The position numbers and the translations under genes are program-made. Below are positions 15,636 through 24,008 of a DNA stretch of 27,878 nucleotides, in pieces (position 1 is the first letter of the stretch; each line of letters begins with the position of its first letter). The stretch is from Alistipes sp. (GTDB taxonomy: Bacteria; Bacteroidota; Bacteroidia; Bacteroidales; Rikenellaceae). The stretch covers positions 1 to 27,878 of the forward strand of contig JAFYQY010000008.1 of assembly GCA_017559685.1 (NCBI GenBank), given 5' to 3'. The notes under the pieces are model-generated. The model made no database searches and was not told the origin of the DNA. It was given only the letters and a program-made list of their open reading frames with translations.

Positions 15636-17152
15636 CGCTTAGCCTCCTTGTTCTTTTTGTTAAACTTCTCGTTGTAGTTGCCTCGACCAATCTGCCATAC
15701 AAGAGATACTTCGGCCTTTGTAGGACCGAGATACTTACGACTATAATCACCCTTCCATACGAAGTGACCATCAGTAGGGATATACTTAACGAATTTACCC
15801 CAGTTGTAACCAACACCTACCACGAAGTCGAGATTCAAACGACGAGCAATAGGCACCGAGAAACCATACTCGAGAGCGACGGTGTGGCTCGGACGGTCTA
15901 TAAGAGTTCCACCCGGCTTACCCGCAAGGACACCCTCGCCACCGAGCTGGAAGTCGTATGTCATAATCTGATAGTTCACACCGACGTGGTGTCCCTGCAA
16001 TGGCTTAACTCGTGAGCTCTTACCAAACCAGTAACGGAGAGATGCTTCGGCACCATAGTAGCGCCAGAAGAAGTTCTTGCTTGCATTGCTCCACCAAGCG
16101 TGAGTGTAGTTTGCCGACAACGAGAAACGGTCACCAAGGTGGAACTCGGCAGCCACATTCGGAATTGCGACAACATCGTAGAGCATATTGGTCTTGAGAG
16201 CCATATAGAACGGCTTCTTCTCCTTTGCAGTAGCAGCTGGCTCTGGAGTTGGCTCTACTACAGGCTCAGGTGCAGGCTCAGGCTTAGGAGCAGCCTCCTG
16301 GTTTACGGTTACCTTATACTCCGAGCCGCCATAGTTCAAAGTGATAGCAGTTGTGCGAGGCTCGTGTGCGGTGTTCTCTGCCACAACGTAGCTCACGCTC
16401 GACTCGGTTGCAGTAATCGAATTAACCCACTCGGCACCGCTGGTCACAGTAGGAATAACACCATCAGCCGCATTCTTCTCGAATGTGATGGTGCCGCTAC
16501 CGCCTGTATGTGCATAGTTTGCTGATGTCTCAGATGTGATAGCTAGCGAATGGCGCAACTCCCACTTAATAGTGGTTGATGCGGCAGCATAACGCATTCC
16601 AGGGAAGATATTTCGGAACAACCAGTTGTAAGGCGCTCCGTCGTAGAGAGCCTTGAGCTTGGCGAGACGGCTGGCTACAATCTGACCATTTACATTCGCA
16701 AACTCAGGTGTATTCTGCAAGACATTGAGTACCGCCTGCTTGTATGGAATATCGCTTCTGCGTCCGATCTCAGAGAGCAAGAGACCCCAATCTGTGCGAG
16801 TAGTCTCGGTGTTACAAACCAGCTCCACCGAGGTCTTAGCCTTGAGCCAATCGGTAATAGCCTGAGCACGCTGTTTTGCGATGCGGTCATTCACCACCTT
16901 GCTACCCTCGGGCGAGGTACTCGAGGCGATAGAGATAACTCCGACGTGAGCACTCTTATCGCTCTTGCAAGCGTTGATAATCTCGGCAAAGCGATTCAAC
17001 GACTCACCGTTGTTTTTGTATGTCTCATCGATTGTGGTTGCACCAACTCGGAAGTAGATTTTTACAGAGCCTTGCTCCTCACGCACAGACTGCGCAAAGG
17101 TAGTCATCGGGAAGACGACTAACATAAGCAATATGACCAAGACTCTTTTCAC
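15632..17152 (-). CDS. Outer-membrane DUF3575 protein with OmpA-like and BACON-like domains, 506 aa
   Basis: The start is a GTG at 17152; it gives a clean signal peptide cut after T-T-F-A-Q (about residue 21), and no ATG upstream does. Residues 28-115 look like an OmpA-type periplasmic domain (I-A-S-S-T-S-P-E-G-S, then the N-D-R-I-A-K-Q-R-A-Q-A helix). Residues about 205-287 resemble a BACON domain (A-E-W-V-N-S-I, closing Y-K-V-T-V-N-Q-E). A Pro/Glu linker (288-312) leads to residues 313-495, a DUF3575 barrel starting A-L-K-T-N-M-L-Y-D with many aromatic beta-strands. DUF3575 proteins commonly open Bacteroidales fimbrial operons and may help assemble or seat the pilus in the outer membrane. 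The gene is first in the cluster, behind a likely promoter, and overlaps the anchor gene by 4 nt. Confidence 0.85.
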   Translation of the reverse strand: MKRVLVILLMLVVFPMTTFAQSVREEQGSVKIYFRVGATTIDETYKNNGESLNRFAEIINACKSDKSAHVGVISIASSTSPEGSKVVNDRIAKQRAQAITDWLKAKTSVELVCNTETTRTDWGLLLSEIGRRSDIPYKQAVLNVLQNTPEFANVNGQIVASRLAKLKALYDGAPYNWLFRNIFPGMRYAAASTTIKWELRHSLAITSETSANYAHTGGSGTITFEKNAADGVIPTVTSGAEWVNSITATESSVSYVVAENTAHEPRTTAITLNYGGSEYKVTVNQEAAPKPEPAPEPVVEPTPEPAATAKEKKPFYMALKTNMLYDVVAIPNVAAEFHLGDRFSLSANYTHAWWSNASKNFFWRYYGAEASLRYWFGKSSRVKPLQGHHVGVNYQIMTYDFQLGGEGVLAGKPGGTLIDRPSHTVALEYGFSVPIARRLNLDFVVGVGYNWGKFVKYIPTDGHFVWKGDYSRKYLGPTKAEVSLVWQIGRGNYNEKFNKKNKEAKR

Positions 17153-17636
17153 GTTTTCTAACCTAACTTAACCTTGCAATTTTGCCAAGCAAATGGGCTT
17201 ATCCAACACAGACTTAATCTATGCAATTTTCTGCACTAAAAATATGTCGAAAATATTTATTCCCCTAACCCTGCTTGCCTAAAGGCAAAACAAATGCGTA
17301 CAAAGATAATAAAAATTCTTTCTCGTTACACCCTTTTTGAGGTATTTTTTTCATTATTTTCCCGACGACTTTACCTTTAAACGTAAGTGCCTGATTTTCC
17401 GCACGTTAGGGGGGGGTATTTTAGGGTATAAAAACCACATTTTAGGGGTATATTTTTAATAGGTATGATTTTTTAGGAAAAATACCCATTTTTTAGCCAT
17501 TTCCGCAGGTAGAGAGCAAGAGGCTAAAAATAGTCGAAAAAAGTGAAAAAATATCGCATATTTACCCCCGAAATATCTGCAAAAACTCAATAAAAAGAGA
17601 CGAAAAAACAAGCAAAAAAAGGAGTAAAATCACAAC
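17153..17636. other. AT-rich intergenic leader of the pilus operon
   Basis: About 480 nt without a gene. It contains the probable operon promoter (17301-17308), a TTGCCT-aa-AGGCAA hairpin just downstream of it in the transcript (17275-17288), a TTTGC-ttg-GCAAA type stem in the leader, and a G8 run at 17409-17416 followed by several TTAGGG/GGGTAT-like elements. The part from about 17400 to 17636 is extremely A/T-rich. I saw no long inverted repeats that would mark an invertible promoter. Confidence 0.6.
17301..17308 (-). promoter_or_regulatory. Probable -7 box of the pilus operon
   Basis: On the minus strand TATCTTTG is a perfect TAnnTTTG box, about 150 nt before the GTG start of the DUF3575 gene. 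The -33 TTTG element is not well matched; GGTG or TGTA lies at the expected distance. It is the only strict -7 box I found in this gap. Confidence 0.45.
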
Positions 17637-17666
17637 AAAAAAGGCCGAGAAAGCTCGGCCTTTTTT
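17637..17666 (-). terminator. Intrinsic terminator of the uxuA unit
   Basis: AAGGCCGAG and CTCGGCCTT (17641-17649 and 17654-17662) pair perfectly around a 4-nt loop. Flanking A4 and T4 extend the stem, and the minus strand reads into TTTTTTG. It lies about 20 nt after the uxuA stop and would work in both directions. Confidence 0.9.
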
Positions 17667-17684
17667 GACTATTTTTATCGTAAA

Positions 17685-18869
17685 TTACGCCTCAAAAAGA
17701 GACTTTGCAATGCCCATTTCGAGACCTCGAAGTTCGGCCAAACCACGCAAACGACCGATGCAACTATAGCCAGGATTGCTCTTTTTGTGGAGGTCATCAA
17801 TCATACGGTGACCGTGGTCGGGACGCATCGGAATTGAGACCTTTCGACGCTGTTGCAGCTCGAGCAAAGCCTTCATTACACCATACATATCGACGTCTCC
17901 TTCGAGGTGATTTGCTTCGTGGAAATTACCCTCCGCATCTCGCTCGGTGCTTCGCAGGTGGACAAAACCTACACGATCGCCAAATCGACGCATCATATCG
18001 GCGCAGTCGTTGGCGCTACTAACGCCCAACGAGCCCGTACAAAGGCACAAGCCATTGCTCCTATTCGGCACAGCCTCGACCATCGCCTCGAAATCTTCGG
18101 CGCAACTCATAATGCGAGGGAGACCGAGTATCGACATTGGCGGGTCGTCGGGATGAATAACCATCACTGCGCCCACCTCGTCGGCAACAGGGCAAATTTC
18201 GGCGAGAAATGCCACTAAATTGGCACGCAACACCTCGGGTGTAATACCCTTATAGCGATCGAGTTCCGCCTGAAACTGCTCCAACGTAAAGCTCTCCTCC
18301 GAGCCTGGCAGACCGGCAATCATATTGCGCACCAAGGTCGCACGCTCCTCTTCGGTCATCTGCTCGAAACGAGCCTTAGCCTTCTGCTTCTCCTCCTCGG
18401 TATAGTCATTCTCGGCACCTGGGCGTTGCAACAAGAAGAGGTCGAAAGCGATGAACGCCGCACGCTCAAATCGCAGAGCCTGACTTCCGTCGGGCATACG
18501 ATACTCCAAGTCGGTGCGAGTCCAATCGAGCACAGGCATAAAGTTATAGGTTATAACCTTGATGCCGCACGCCGCCAGATTGCGAATGCTCTGCTTGTAG
18601 TTCTCGATATATCGTTCGTAGTCGCCCGTGCGGGTCTTGATATGTTCGTGAACGGGCACGCTCTCGACCACCGACCATACAAGCCCTGCATCCTCGATAA
18701 TCTGCTTGCGTTTTTCAATCTCCTCGATAGTCCACACCTCGCCATTAGGGATGTGGTGCAACGCATTCACGATGCCCGTAGCACCCGCCTGACGTATATC
18801 CTGCAACGACACGGGGTCGTTCGGGCCATACCAGCGCCAGCACTGCTCACATTTATAGACCTTACCCAT
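17685..18869 (-). CDS. uxuA: Mannonate dehydratase UxuA, 394 aa
   Basis: This enzyme dehydrates D-mannonate to 2-keto-3-deoxygluconate in hexuronate (glucuronate) breakdown in the cytosol. Recognition is strong: near the N-terminus [12 protein letters not shown], then Q-A-G-A-T-G-I-V and [11 protein letters not shown]. Further along are H-P-D-D-P-P (239-244), C-T-G-S-L-G (277-282), G-F-V-H-L-R-S (301-307) and R-P-D-H-G-H (349-354), which hold the metal-binding and active-site residues of the family. The length equals that of the Escherichia coli enzyme. A short insert (K-V-Y-K-C-E-Q-C) precedes the first motif and adds two cysteines. The start lies 2 nt after the stop of the SDR gene, so the pair forms one unit, ended by the terminator at 17637. 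Confidence 0.96.
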   Translation of the reverse strand: MGKVYKCEQCWRWYGPNDPVSLQDIRQAGATGIVNALHHIPNGEVWTIEEIEKRKQIIEDAGLVWSVVESVPVHEHIKTRTGDYERYIENYKQSIRNLAACGIKVITYNFMPVLDWTRTDLEYRMPDGSQALRFERAAFIAFDLFLLQRPGAENDYTEEEKQKAKARFEQMTEEERATLVRNMIAGLPGSEESFTLEQFQAELDRYKGITPEVLRANLVAFLAEICPVADEVGAVMVIHPDDPPMSILGLPRIMSCAEDFEAMVEAVPNRSNGLCLCTGSLGVSSANDCADMMRRFGDRVGFVHLRSTERDAEGNFHEANHLEGDVDMYGVMKALLELQQRRKVSIPMRPDHGHRMIDDLHKKSNPGYSCIGRLRGLAELRGLEMGIAKSLFEA

Positions 18870-18871
18870 AA

Positions 18872-19678
18872 TTAAACGCCACTAAATATGCTAAAACCGC
18901 CATCTACGGGCAAGATTGTACCCGTAACAAACTTCGATGCGTCGCTGGCGAAGAATACTACTGCGCCGTGCAACTCGTCAGCCTCGCCCAAACGCCCAAA
19001 TGGCGTAGCACGTACCACATCCTTGGCACGGTCACTGAGCGATCCGTCGGGGTTGGTCATAAGGGTGCGATTCTGCTCGGTAATGAAGAAACCTGGAGCG
19101 ATCGCATTTACTCTAACGCCTTCACCCACCTTCTTTGCCATCTCGACAGCCATCCAGCGAGTAAAGTTATCGATTGCAGCCTTCGATGCCGAGTAGCCCA
19201 CCACACGGGTTACGACGCTCTGCGCCGTCATCGACGAGATATTTATGATTGATCCCTTCTTCTGCTTGGCCATCTGCTCGCCAAAGACAACAGTCGGTAT
19301 AACCGTACCCATAAGGTTGAGATTCATCACACCATTGAACGCCGAGAAGTCAATATCGAGGAAGCTTTTGTCGGGCATAATCGTTGCACCAGGCATATTT
19401 CCGCCTGCGGCATTGACCAAAACATCTATTCTGCCCCACTTCGCCACAATCGTCTCTCGTGCCGTCACAAGAGCTTCACGATCAAGCACATCGGCCTGAC
19501 AGAAGATTGCCTCGGCACCAATTTCGCTCAACTCTGCAGCCAAAGGCTCGCCCTTTTCGGGTTTGCGACCCACGATTGCAATATGCACGCCCAGCTTGGC
19601 CAAACAACGAGCCATTGAGGCTCCCAACACTCCATAGCCGCCTGTAATTACGGCAACTCTACCTTTAATATCAAACAT
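18872..19678 (-). CDS. SDR oxidoreductase, probable D-mannonate/fructuronate oxidoreductase, 268 aa
   Basis: This is a classical short-chain dehydrogenase. The cofactor motif T-G-G-Y-G-V-L-G is at 12-19, N-A-A-G at 89-92, catalytic Ser near 148, and Y-S-A-S-K with Tyr 162 and Lys 166. The C-terminal D-G-G-F-S is typical of the fold. In many Bacteroidetes an SDR beside uxuA takes the place of the long-chain UxuB and interconverts D-fructuronate and D-mannonate with NAD(H). The 2-nt spacing to uxuA supports that role. A KduD-like or gluconate 5-dehydrogenase activity is the main alternative, since family members are hard to separate by eye. No promoter box was found in the 72-nt gap upstream; a hairpin sits there, so transcription may come from the caspase unit. 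Confidence 0.88.
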   Translation of the reverse strand: MFDIKGRVAVITGGYGVLGASMARCLAKLGVHIAIVGRKPEKGEPLAAELSEIGAEAIFCQADVLDREALVTARETIVAKWGRIDVLVNAAGGNMPGATIMPDKSFLDIDFSAFNGVMNLNLMGTVIPTVVFGEQMAKQKKGSIINISSMTAQSVVTRVVGYSASKAAIDNFTRWMAVEMAKKVGEGVRVNAIAPGFFITEQNRTLMTNPDGSLSDRAKDVVRATPFGRLGEADELHGAVVFFASDASKFVTGTILPVDGGFSIFSGV

Positions 19679-19698
19679 ATCTCAACGTTGTTATTTTT

Positions 19699-19724
19699 CA
19701 CCCCGTCAGTGGGCTGACGGGGTG
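19699..19724 (-). terminator. Strong hairpin between the caspase and SDR genes
   Basis: The 11-bp perfect arms CACCCCGTCAG (19699-19709) and CTGACGGGGTG (19714-19724) enclose a 4-nt loop, 26 nt after the stop of the caspase gene. On the minus strand it is followed by AAAAATAAC and not by a T-run. It resembles the intercistronic hairpins of the pilus cluster and may only partly stop transcription. Confidence 0.6.
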
Positions 19725-19750
19725 TTTGGGATGATAGATAGCTCTATTTG

Positions 19751-22700
19751 CTAAAACAACGACAAGCCCTTCCAGGTCTCGACCAAAGAGGTCGATACTA
19801 TAGCGGTTGGGGTTTGCTCCTTGCTATTGATTACACTCGCCTTTTGTGCAACATTTGTTTTGACGTAGTCAAACCACGCACCAAAATTGGCATTGGTTGG
19901 GTTGTTCTGCAAGTATTTCAACACGAAATAGGTGAACATACCGTGCGACTGATCCTGATATGGCAACGCCGTCTGCTGATTCGATGTCGCCGAGAAGACA
20001 ACAACATTGCCACGTGGCTTATCAACTCGAGGTGCAATACGAACACCACGCACATTAGCCATAACGTTGTCGCTACGGTCTGCGCCGCTAAAGCAAGCGT
20101 CCAACATCACCAACACATTGTTCGCTGGCAAATCGCCGAGCGAAGCGTACAACTCCGAGAGTTTAAAGCCTGTCGAAGAGACTGTGCTATAGCCATCGAT
20201 TGGGAGCAGGTAAGACTCTCGTGTAGACTCATCAGGCATACCGTGACCCGCATAGTAGAAGATAACCTGAGCGTCGGTATGGGTCTTTGTTACCGCCTTC
20301 AACCAGTTGAGCTCGAACTTCATATTGTTGAGTGTTGCATCTGGTCTGAAATGGATATTCTCCTCTGGGAGACCCAACGTCTTACGACAATAATCTCTGA
20401 AGACCTGACCGTCATTGTATGCGTACTGCACCATCTTCTCGTTGTCGTAGTTCTCGTTCGCAATAATAACTGCGAAGGTGTTCTGGTTGACCTTTTCGGT
20501 GGTTGGAATGTTGATGTCGATATCCGACTTACCGATGGAGAAGGTGCTTGTCGAGATGGTCTGCTTGCCCTTCTTCTTCTCGCCTGTGAAGCTCTTGTCG
20601 ATTTCGACCGCATCGAAGTCGTACTTTACATCGGCAATCGAGTAGGTCAGCGAAGCCTCGTTGCTATACTTGTACTTGGCACCACCAGGGAATGCGAAGG
20701 TATACTCGGCAAGGGCGATTGCGTCGTTGTCGATGAAGAACTTTGGCTCCTTGTTCAACGATGCAAAGGTGGTCTTGAACTCCAACGCATCGTTTGAAGG
20801 CACCTGCACCAAGATATCGTTCTTCGAGTACTCGCTATGGATACGATATGTCTCGTGGTCAGGGTCGTAGTCGCCTACGATATAGGTCTTGTCGGCAGGC
20901 ATAACACGCATAAAGTCCTTGATATAGATATCCTGCGCCTCCTTGGTCAAGGCGAACACACGCTGATTCAAGGTGTTCTTATTCACACGCTTCTTCCAGT
21001 CGTCGCTCTTCTCGAACTCGCCCTTCTTCTGCCACTCGTTGATGTTGCGCTCCACATAGTTCTTCGCAAAGAAGCTAAAGGTCTTATGCTCCTGCTTTGC
21101 TCTGTAGTCCATCAAGGTTCGCGCCTCCTTATCGGCCTTCACCATAGCTAACTTCTCGGTGTAATTAGCCTCGATAGCAGGGTTTTTGGTCTTGAGTTTA
21201 GCAATCTTTTTGGTCAACTTCTGAATCTTATCCAACTTATTCTTCATCGGGAAGAGAATGTTGCCACCATAATCGATAATACCATAGCCCTTGCTTGTGC
21301 CATTGCCTATTCGCAAGCACGAAGGCTCGTCTGGGAGAATTCCTAAAGTCTCCGCTTGAACAAATGGGAAGAGTTCTCGACCTGTTTCAGATACCAAACC
21401 TCGCTTACCATCCTTCTCGGCGTAGTAGAATGAGCGTTTTGAGTCGTAACCCAACAACGAATACTTGCACGGAACCAACTCGTTACCATAGAGGTCGCAA
21501 GCACCCAACTTAGAGCCTATCTTAACCTCATAGTAGCTGTTCTTCTTGGTATAAGAGGTGTATTTGCCGGGTTTGATTACAACCACACCATTAGTCTCGA
21601 ACAAACCCTTAGTGCCATTTTTGCTAACCTCAATCATTGGCTTTGTCTCGCTTCCGAACTTAATGTTTACCGATTTGATATTCGAGAACTCACAAGGGAT
21701 AACCATCACGCCATTGTCGGCATAGAGTCCGTAGTTACCATCTCGGCACGCCTTGTAGAACGAACCCGCCTGACCCAAGTCGACATTGTCGATTGAGGCG
21801 TATTTGTTGCCGAGCAACTCCTTGCCTGTATGGAAATCTAACACGCCCCACAAGCCCTTATCCTTGTTGTAGAGAACCAATCTCTCGCTAACCTTTGCAA
21901 GTTTCACGCTCTGGAATTGGCAAGGATACAACTCGTCGTAATCGCTCGAGAATATTCCCCACTTACCATTATCGTTACACAACCAATAGCCATACGAGTT
22001 CTTAACCTCCTTATACTTGCAAGGGATAATCTCTGCGCCCTTCTCCGACAACAAACCAAAGCCAGCCTCAGTCTCCGCCAAGAAACGAGAGCCGTTCCAG
22101 ACGAGCGATTTGTATGCCACAGGGATAACCGCCTTTGCATTCTTGTTGAGAACACCATACTTGTTTTTATGGTAAATCATTGTCATTCCATTCTCCAACA
22201 CCTTTACACGAACTCTCTTGGTGTTCACACACGGAACAACCTCGTTCATTTCGGCATCAACCAAGCCCCACTTGCCCTGGTATTGAACATCGGCAAATGA
22301 GCCCTTCTCCTCGATTTGGGCGAAGTGGATAAACTCATACTTACAAGGTTGACGGAATGGGAATGATTTCCAATAGAGACCATTAGATGGCTCAATAGGC
22401 TTCTTAGGAGTTGGGTTGTAGGGCTTAGCCGGCGCCACCAACAAATTGCGCTCGCCGAGCACCTGATTGCGGAATGGCTCATACTTTACGCTCTTAGCCG
22501 CAACTGCAACCGATGCTATACCAGCCGCGCCACTAAGCACTGCGCCAAGAATTGAGCCCGATGATTGTTGCTGAAGTCGTTGAGCCTCGTACTGAGCTCT
22601 CTTCACAGCCTCCTGCTTTGCACGCTCCCATCTTCTTGTCGCCTCTGCCTCGGCAGCTTGGACTTTAATCTTGTAGCTCTCCATATCGGCTTTGTGCTTT

Positions 22701-23071
22701 GCCTCCACCCTCTGGTATTCAACCAACTTCTTCTCGTAGACCTTGCAATCTGCAATCCATCTATCGTGCACACGCTTCTGCGCTTGGTCGAGAAGAAGAC
22801 ACGACATATAACCCGGGTAAATCTTGTAGTCGGTAGCGCCCGAAACTACAATATTACCCTTCGCATCTGCAAAGCCATACATCGGTGTTCCCGACGAGGT
22901 GTAGCTCAAGAAGTACCAACCACCACACTCGCTGTGGTACTGCACAAGGTCGTACTTTCTCTTCAACGCAGACTCGACGCTCGCATTTTGAGCCTTTGAG
23001 GTTGTGATTGAGAGCAAAGAGAACACTCCCATCACCAACAAACATTTCAGCGTAGGTTTCAACATCTTCAT
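19751..23071 (-). CDS. Exported WG-repeat protein with C-terminal caspase (peptidase C14) domain, 1106 aa
   Basis: Residues 1-28 form a signal peptide (cut near S-K-A-Q). Residues about 95-170 are a charged coiled coil, followed by a Gly/Ala-rich hydrophobic patch (I-L-G-A-V-L-S-G-A-A-G, about 174-184) that might insert in a membrane. Residues about 255-605 are WG-type beta repeats (K-W-G-L-V, K-Y-G-V-L, K-W-G-I-F, L-W-G-V-L, N-Y-G-L-Y, K-R-G-L-V). A helical linker follows (610-720). From about 865 to the end is a caspase-fold domain: F-A-V-I-I-A-N-E-N-Y, Y-Y-A-G-H-G with His 943, and L-D-A-C-F-S-G with Cys 993, so the dyad is intact. It would act in the periplasm or at the outer membrane. 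It is the last gene of a three-gene unit with DUF4384 and transglutaminase-like partners. Substrates are unknown. An in-frame ATG two codons in is an alternative start. Confidence 0.92.
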   Translation of the reverse strand: MKMLKPTLKCLLVMGVFSLLSITTSKAQNASVESALKRKYDLVQYHSECGGWYFLSYTSSGTPMYGFADAKGNIVVSGATDYKIYPGYMSCLLLDQAQKRVHDRWIADCKVYEKKLVEYQRVEAKHKADMESYKIKVQAAEAEATRRWERAKQEAVKRAQYEAQRLQQQSSGSILGAVLSGAAGIASVAVAAKSVKYEPFRNQVLGERNLLVAPAKPYNPTPKKPIEPSNGLYWKSFPFRQPCKYEFIHFAQIEEKGSFADVQYQGKWGLVDAEMNEVVPCVNTKRVRVKVLENGMTMIYHKNKYGVLNKNAKAVIPVAYKSLVWNGSRFLAETEAGFGLLSEKGAEIIPCKYKEVKNSYGYWLCNDNGKWGIFSSDYDELYPCQFQSVKLAKVSERLVLYNKDKGLWGVLDFHTGKELLGNKYASIDNVDLGQAGSFYKACRDGNYGLYADNGVMVIPCEFSNIKSVNIKFGSETKPMIEVSKNGTKGLFETNGVVVIKPGKYTSYTKKNSYYEVKIGSKLGACDLYGNELVPCKYSLLGYDSKRSFYYAEKDGKRGLVSETGRELFPFVQAETLGILPDEPSCLRIGNGTSKGYGIIDYGGNILFPMKNKLDKIQKLTKKIAKLKTKNPAIEANYTEKLAMVKADKEARTLMDYRAKQEHKTFSFFAKNYVERNINEWQKKGEFEKSDDWKKRVNKNTLNQRVFALTKEAQDIYIKDFMRVMPADKTYIVGDYDPDHETYRIHSEYSKNDILVQVPSNDALEFKTTFASLNKEPKFFIDNDAIALAEYTFAFPGGAKYKYSNEASLTYSIADVKYDFDAVEIDKSFTGEKKKGKQTISTSTFSIGKSDIDINIPTTEKVNQNTFAVIIANENYDNEKMVQYAYNDGQVFRDYCRKTLGLPEENIHFRPDATLNNMKFELNWLKAVTKTHTDAQVIFYYAGHGMPDESTRESYLLPIDGYSTVSSTGFKLSELYASLGDLPANNVLVMLDACFSGADRSDNVMANVRGVRIAPRVDKPRGNVVVFSATSNQQTALPYQDQSHGMFTYFVLKYLQNNPTNANFGAWFDYVKTNVAQKASVINSKEQTPTAIVSTSLVETWKGLSLF

Positions 23072-23086
23072 ATTTGTGAATATTTA

Positions 23087-23965
23087 TTAATTTTTACTAA
23101 TTGCTATATCCTTGATATCGACACACATACTTGAGTCCGACTTTCTGTATTTAGTCAGCCACTTCTGGAAATCCTCGAACTTCAACACTCTCGGATCGTC
23201 CACATTCTTACCAAATGAGTCTACGGGTTTGATGTATTTGTTTGGCGAAAAGATAACGTAAACACGATTGTACTCAATTCGCTTCGAACAAGAGAGCAAA
23301 TACTCGTCAATCAAGTCCGACGAAACACCCGTCTTTGTATCCTTCAACGAGAAGAACACATATCTCTTGTTTGCCTCGACAGGCATAGCCTCAATCTCCT
23401 GGTTTGAGTATGGGAGCATTCTGTAGACGTCGCTCTCACCATCAAAGATGTAGACAGTGAGATAGCCCGCTACAGGAGAGTGGAACGACATATACAATCT
23501 ATCGTTCTCTTTGAAGCTGTCGCTCTCGAACACATCGTCTGTGGCGTTGCGCAACAACTTAGCCTTGAAATCGATTGGCGGAGTCGTAATCTCTCGAATT
23601 TTTCCGGTTGCCGAAACGGTGATTACCAGGCCGCCCTGCTCATCCATAGTGTAGGAGTATTTAGGCGTTCCTACTGTCTCCAGCCACTCACCCTTAACCT
23701 CGCTTTCACCAAAAGAGGCAAAGTTAACCGACGACTTACCGTTCGCATTCTCAATGTGGGTGTAGTTGGTAGCAGATACCAATGTACCGAATTCGTCGGC
23801 AAGAATCTGGGCTCTAAGTCTATCGAAAGCGATTATCTCGGCACGCTCCTTAGGCACATTAGAGGGCACATAATATGTGTACGAGCCCGAGGCTGTGCGC
23901 ACCTTCTGCGCCGACAACCCCATTGGCAATGTCATCAAAACTGCAAATAGTAAAAATCGAAACAT
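23087..23965 (-). CDS. Exported DUF4384 domain protein, 292 aa
   Basis: A signal peptide of 20 residues ends G-L-S-A-Q. Residues about 22-125 are a beta-rich region beginning with a Y-T-Y-Y-V-P-S-N-V motif. Residues about 135-235 match the DUF4384 pattern as I know it (E-N-D-R-L-Y-M-S-F-H-S-P-V-A-G-Y-L-T-V-Y, then R-M-L-P-Y-S-N). A short C-terminal helical part follows. DUF4384 domains are found beside or fused to caspase-like and kinase-like signalling proteins and probably bind partners or ligands rather than catalyse. The gene lies 15 nt before the caspase gene and 41 nt after the transglutaminase-like gene. A TATCTTTG box in the upstream gap may give it an extra promoter. The function is inferred only from context. 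Confidence 0.85.
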   Translation of the reverse strand: MFRFLLFAVLMTLPMGLSAQKVRTASGSYTYYVPSNVPKERAEIIAFDRLRAQILADEFGTLVSATNYTHIENANGKSSVNFASFGESEVKGEWLETVGTPKYSYTMDEQGGLVITVSATGKIREITTPPIDFKAKLLRNATDDVFESDSFKENDRLYMSFHSPVAGYLTVYIFDGESDVYRMLPYSNQEIEAMPVEANKRYVFFSLKDTKTGVSSDLIDEYLLSCSKRIEYNRVYVIFSPNKYIKPVDSFGKNVDDPRVLKFEDFQKWLTKYRKSDSSMCVDIKDIAISKN

Positions 23966-23986
23966 CTCTCAAAGTAATATTTATGA

Positions 23987-24008
23987 CAAAGATAGAAATT
24001 TCTATCTT
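23987..24008 (-). promoter_or_regulatory. Perfect 20-nt palindrome with embedded -7 box
   Basis: Bases 23989-24008 form a perfect palindrome with half-site AAGATAGAAA, covering the first two bases of the stop codon of the transglutaminase-like gene as read on the plus strand (24007-24008). Its end forms part of TATCTTTG on the minus strand (23994-23987), a consensus -7 box placed about 20 nt before the DUF4384 start. It could be an operator over an internal promoter or a weak hairpin terminator. Confidence 0.4.

Noticed and set aside
17153..17684. Invertible promoter for pilus phase variation.
   Set aside because: I looked for a pair of long inverted repeats around the promoter box and found only short local stems; no recombinase gene is in the window.
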